Shown in pieces: positions 61,259 through 64,000 of a stretch of 64,000 nucleotides of DNA. This DNA comes from Holophagales bacterium. GTDB taxonomy: Bacteria; Acidobacteriota; Thermoanaerobaculia; UBA5066. A program made the position numbers and the translations under genes. Each line of letters opens with the position of its first letter. Position 1 is the first letter of the stretch. Below the pieces are notes generated by a model. That model was given only the letters and a program-made list of their open reading frames with translations. It did not search any database and was not told the DNA's origin. The stretch is from NCBI GenBank assembly GCA_016714815.1, contig JADKBZ010000005.1, positions 124,001 through 188,000 on the forward strand, given 5' to 3'.

Positions 61259-61792
61259 TTACTCGCGACACTCGCCCGAGTAGGAGGCGATCGAAGGGAC
61301 AATCATGCCGAGCTGAAACTTCGGATCGTCGTCGAGCGCCTTCGGAATGGAAACGGAGAACTCGAACGGGCTGCTATGCCCGGGGGCAAGGTCAGGGGAA
61401 CGCGGCGCGCCCTCGGCAGACCCGACGAGTCGGTTCGCCTGGTCGTACACGACGACGCGCATGGTGAGCGAGCAGGCGGCCAGGCCGCCGGTGTTCGTGA
61501 GCCAGCCGCTGATCGACACGACCCCGGCCGTCCGTGAGTGCGTGATCTGCTGAAAGACGAGCCGCGCAGCCGGCAGCGACGCGGAACTGATTGCGCGGTT
61601 GCCAGCCACCGCCGAGAGCCGCGGCGTGGGCACCGCCGTGGGCCGGGGTGGTACGGGAGTTGAAGTGGGCGTCGTCGTCGGCCTCGGTGTGAAGGTCGGG
61701 ATGGGCGGACGCGGCCGGGGCACGGAAGACGGCGAATCAGGCTGCGGCTGCGGTCTCGTGGCGAGGAGTACGGCGAGAACGAGAGCTTTCAT
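61259..61792 (-). CDS. Secreted protein with Pro/Thr-rich linker and FxLYD-like beta domain
   Basis: 177 residues. A short hydrophobic start (MKALVLAVLLATRP) acts as signal, then a Pro/Thr-rich linker of about 45 residues (RPPIPTFTPRPTTTPTSTPV), then a beta domain: VVSISGWLTNTGGLAACSLT, MRVVVYDQANRLVGSAEG, LAPGHSSPFEFSVSIPKALD. The order matches FxLYD/Ig-like domains that describe exported proteins of unknown role. Two Cys (AACSL; GECRE) may pair. Isolated gene; no functional clue. Confidence 0.7.
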   Translation of the reverse strand: MKALVLAVLLATRPQPQPDSPSSVPRPRPPIPTFTPRPTTTPTSTPVPPRPTAVPTPRLSAVAGNRAISSASLPAARLVFQQITHSRTAGVVSISGWLTNTGGLAACSLTMRVVVYDQANRLVGSAEGAPRSPDLAPGHSSPFEFSVSIPKALDDDPKFQLGMIVPSIASYSGECRE

Positions 61793-62007
61793 GGCGGGTA
61801 TGTCTCTCCGGCAGTCTAACGTCCGGGATCACGCTTCCGCAGGCCTCGCAGCAGACGGGAAGGCCGGCACGGCTCCGCTTGCAGAGCGGTTTGATGACAG
61901 GACGTCGGCAGCTTGCCGCTGATGGTGGCCCGCCCGCCCGCCTGCCTGCCGGGTCCGCTCTCGAAAGGTCCGGCCGTCCCTCGCAGGCGTCGGCACGGCC
62001 CTGCACG

Positions 62008-62403
62008 TCAGAATCGATAGTCGGAGTGCTGAAGCCCCCAGGTGACGACACCGAGGATACCGCCGATACAGAGATGCAGCGCTGCGAGCACGACGAAGAG
62101 GACCAACGCGGCAGGCCAGCGCCGACGCACGAACAGGGCGAGCGGCAGAATCAGGACGCAGTACCACGGGAGGCAGAGGACGGCCGTGGCGCCCTCCTTC
62201 AGAAGGAGGGCCTTCGGCTTGAACAGGTACGACGCGCTGAGGAAGAACATGACGAAATCGCCGGGCCAGAGGAGGAGACTGCGGACGATGGTGGCCAGGT
62301 GCGAACCGGGTTCGGACAACGCAAGCAGCAGCCCGAGCATGGGGAGAAGCACGGGAAGCAAGAGAACGATCAGGAGTGCCGTGTGCTTGCGCAGCTGGTT
62401 CAA
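62008..62403 (-). CDS. Small multi-pass membrane protein of unknown function
   Basis: 131 residues from a TTG at 62403, chosen because GAGGAG is 6 nt upstream and the product then begins MNQLRKHTALLIVLLLPVLL, a good first membrane helix. A longer frame from GTG 62499 adds 32 hydrophilic residues without a ribosome site. Four hydrophobic segments: residues about 8-28, 43-60, 72-90 and 95-120 (WPAALVLFVVLAALHLCIGG). No family recognised. Confidence 0.6.
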   Translation of the reverse strand: MNQLRKHTALLIVLLLPVLLPMLGLLLALSEPGSHLATIVRSLLLWPGDFVMFFLSASYLFKPKALLLKEGATAVLCLPWYCVLILPLALFVRRRWPAALVLFVVLAALHLCIGGILGVVTWGLQHSDYRF

Positions 62404-62553
62404 CTGGTGCTCCTCGTGCAGCCTGGCGTCTGGTACCGACGGCACGCGTAGCGAAGCCGCTGCACGCCATGTCTCGCCGCCCGAGCGGTCACACGACACG
62501 GGGGGGGGCTGAACATCGCGCGTCAGCGGCCAGCAGTTCGGTAAAGGGCGAGA

Positions 62554-62973
62554 TCAGGAGCGTTTCCGAAACCCCCACAGAAGGAGGGCGGAGCAGAGCA
62601 GCATCGCCAGAGCAACGCTGCCGAAGCCGAAAGTGACGAGCGCTTCCTGCCACTGCTGGCCCTTGTGAGGTCCTGACGCCAATGGCGTCAACGCTGCAGT
62701 GCCCAGTGCGGCAGCGACCGTGGTGGACGCCCAGTTCGCATACGTGCCATAGAGCGCAGCGCCGAATGCCGCGCTCCCCACCCGAGGCGAGAGGCGGGCA
62801 CGCGGCCAGGCAGACCCGAGAGCGAGCAGGAACGTGCCGTTCATGAGGCCCTCGAGATGAGCCGCGAGACCCATGCGCGGATTCACGAACTGCGGAATGG
62901 CGAGGCCGGTGACGAGGCCGAGCACGAACAGAAGCATGCCGTGCCAGTAGAGGCGTCGCGGTGTTTCTTCCAT
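62554..62973 (-). CDS. Membrane protein resembling hydroxylaminobenzene mutase / styrene-oxide isomerase family
   Basis: 139 residues from ATG 62973 with GGGAGG about 10 nt upstream. Four helices with the segments WHGMLLFVLGLVTGLAIPQF, VNPRMGLAAHLEGLMNGTFL and ALYGTYANWASTTVAAALGT. In the HabA/HabB-StyC family, which isomerises hydroxylaminobenzene or styrene oxide, the NPRMGLxxHLEG motif with its conserved His is the recognisable mark, and the length (about 135-165) fits. Assignment is from memory of that motif. No degradation pathway surrounds it. The family includes many uncharacterised members. Confidence 0.6.
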   Translation of the reverse strand: MEETPRRLYWHGMLLFVLGLVTGLAIPQFVNPRMGLAAHLEGLMNGTFLLALGSAWPRARLSPRVGSAAFGAALYGTYANWASTTVAAALGTAALTPLASGPHKGQQWQEALVTFGFGSVALAMLLCSALLLWGFRKRS

Positions 62974-63183
62974 GCGGTACGGACCTCCCGGCGGATGCCA
63001 GAGCGTTTCGGTGGAACGACAGGCTACAGACGCGGCCGGGATTCTAGCGGCAGCCACTCGAGGGGCTTCGCTTCCCGCCGCGGGCTTGCAGCGACGAGCC
63101 TGAAGGTGGATTCAGCGGCAAGCGTACCGAGTCCCCTTCCTGCCGGGCTGAGAGTTCGCGGCCGTGCGTGCGGACGGTGGCGG

Positions 63184-63549
63184 CTACGAGGCCGAATAGA
63201 TGCCGACCTTGTTTCCGTTGGGATCGAGAAAGTACGCATCAAAGCCGTCGGAGGCCTCGCCGATGGCGCTGCGCCCCCTGACGACCGTGCCGCCGTGTTC
63301 CGTTACGAGCCGAAGCGATTCGGTGATGTCTGTGACGCTCAGGACGAGGACCACGCCGGTCGCGGAACCCGAAAGGCTACCGTCGAGCGCGCCGCCGACG
63401 TTACCGGACTGGAAGAACCAGTATCGGGGGCCAGGAACGTCCTCGGTGATCTGCCATCCGAAGACACCGCGATAGAAGACCTGCGCTTTCCGAAGGTCCT
63501 GAGCCGGAATGGCGATGTGGCAGAAGGGGCTGCCGGAAGTGCTGGTCAT
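63184..63549 (-). CDS. VOC-family (glyoxalase-like) protein
   Basis: 121 residues from ATG 63549. One VOC module: FCHIAIPAQDLRKAQVFYRG, FGWQITEDVPGPRYWFFQSG, VVLVLSVTDITESLRLVTEH, GFDAYFLDPNGNKVGIYSAS. Metal-site candidates are the first His (CHIAIP) and the residue before LDPNGN, here Tyr-Phe rather than the usual Glu, so catalysis is uncertain. It is typical of small VOC proteins annotated as glyoxalase/bleomycin resistance. A second VOC gene starts beyond the window and ends 192 bp away on the same strand. Confidence 0.85.
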   Translation of the reverse strand: MTSTSGSPFCHIAIPAQDLRKAQVFYRGVFGWQITEDVPGPRYWFFQSGNVGGALDGSLSGSATGVVLVLSVTDITESLRLVTEHGGTVVRGRSAIGEASDGFDAYFLDPNGNKVGIYSAS

Positions 63550-63741
63550 CGCGACGCCGAGTGTATCTGCGAGCAACAGGTGCGCGAGTGGCTGCGAAGT
63601 AGCATGGACCTCGGTAGCGGCCTGACGTCCGGCATCAGCGGCGATCGCAGCGCGCTCGCTGCATGCCGGGGTCAGGCACCGGTAGGGGTGCTCTTGGAGC
63701 CCTCGGGGCCCTCGATCTGAAATGACCTACGGCGTGCGCGT

Positions 63742-64000
63742 CTATTGGCCCGCTGGGGGTTCCCAGAGCTCGACCTTGTTTCCCTCCGGATCGAGGACCC
63801 AGCCAAAGCGACCGTACTCCGACTCGTCGACTTTCTCGAGAACGCTGCAACCCTCTTCGCGCAGGAGGGCAAGGAGGCCGTGAAGGTCTGCGACGCGATA
63901 ATTGACCATGAAGGGCGACGCGCTGGGGGCAAAGTAGTCGCTGGCGGAACCCGAGACGTTCCAGATCGTGGTGCCAGGTACCGGCTTGCCGTCGGCGTCG
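63742..64000 (-). CDS. VOC-family protein, C-terminal part (5' end outside window)
   Basis: The frame runs in from the window edge to TAG at 63742-63744. The 85 visible residues are the second half of a VOC domain: GTTIWNVSGSASDYFAPSAS, FMVNYRVADLHGLLALLREE, GCSVLEKVDESEYGRFGWVL and DPEGNKVELWEPPAGQ. The metal-ligand position (Glu in KVELWEP) is present. Resembles small lactoylglutathione lyase-like proteins. Start codon not visible. Confidence 0.8.
   Translation of the reverse strand, partial: DADGKPVPGTTIWNVSGSASDYFAPSASPFMVNYRVADLHGLLALLREEGCSVLEKVDESEYGRFGWVLDPEGNKVELWEPPAGQ

Noticed and set aside
63960..63980. gtgccagg near the right edge as another copy of the 55861 palindrome arm
   Set aside because: Only 8 bases match and it lies in conserved VOC coding sequence; no inverted partner.

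Overview
The window is a GC-rich, tightly packed Gram-negative chromosomal segment. Evidence for an outer membrane is a TolC-type channel, a porin-like barrel and a lipoprotein signal. Short 4-nt NTGA gene overlaps are common, and GTG and TTG starts are frequent. Exported Ig/PKD repeat proteins, a Tat-exported TldD, GH57/GlgC glycogen genes and a PknB-like kinase together suggest an Acidobacteriota-like lineage. That placement is inference; there is no rRNA or tRNA to confirm it.

Layout. 1-14 kb: the tail of a beta-propeller-like gene, two related DUF6916-like proteins, a GNAT acetyltransferase, three phage-tail-collar (MdpB-like) paralogues and a giant secreted Ig/beta-helix protein. The giant gene is split by two single-base frameshifts and carries a 255-bp tandem repeat. 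14-20 kb: tldD-tldE, an 0.8 kb non-coding inverted-repeat locus, a DUF971 gene and a PKD lipid-free secreted protein. 20-26 kb: a transmembrane Ser/Thr kinase divergent from an efflux set (MacB-like permease, TolC-like channel, membrane fusion protein) with no ATPase. 26-34 kb: an SDR, a badly frameshifted surface-protein pseudogene, a small gene and the large helicase Lhr, whose coding sequence contains a copy of a REP-like element.

34-49 kb: superoxide dismutase, then an alpha-glucan block. glgC and a GH57 branching-enzyme-like gene run leftward. An outward operon runs rightward: lipoprotein alpha-amylase (apparent ATT start), malK, malE, malF with a large N-terminal extension, malG, a glucodextranase-C-like secreted protein and an outer-membrane barrel, followed by a second glucodextranase-C-like gene. 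Together they would capture, cleave and import maltodextrin and store it as glycogen.

49-64 kb: an SDR-HAD-amino-acid-permease operon with 4-nt overlaps (the HAD apparently starting at CTG), moaD-moaE, a structured leader in front of a VOC protein with a histone-H1-like tail, kbl, a tandem hairpin repeat, a CPBP protease, a perfect 57-nt palindrome, an OPT transporter, a TonB-C-like protein, an M14 carboxypeptidase, a PilZ protein and several small membrane or VOC proteins. The last gene is cut by the window edge.

The most unusual signals are the REP-like sequence inside lhr, the apparent non-canonical starts of the amylase and HAD genes, the extended MalF, the collar/DUF6916/GNAT/giant-surface-protein module, and the clustered frameshifts in the repeat-rich surface proteins.
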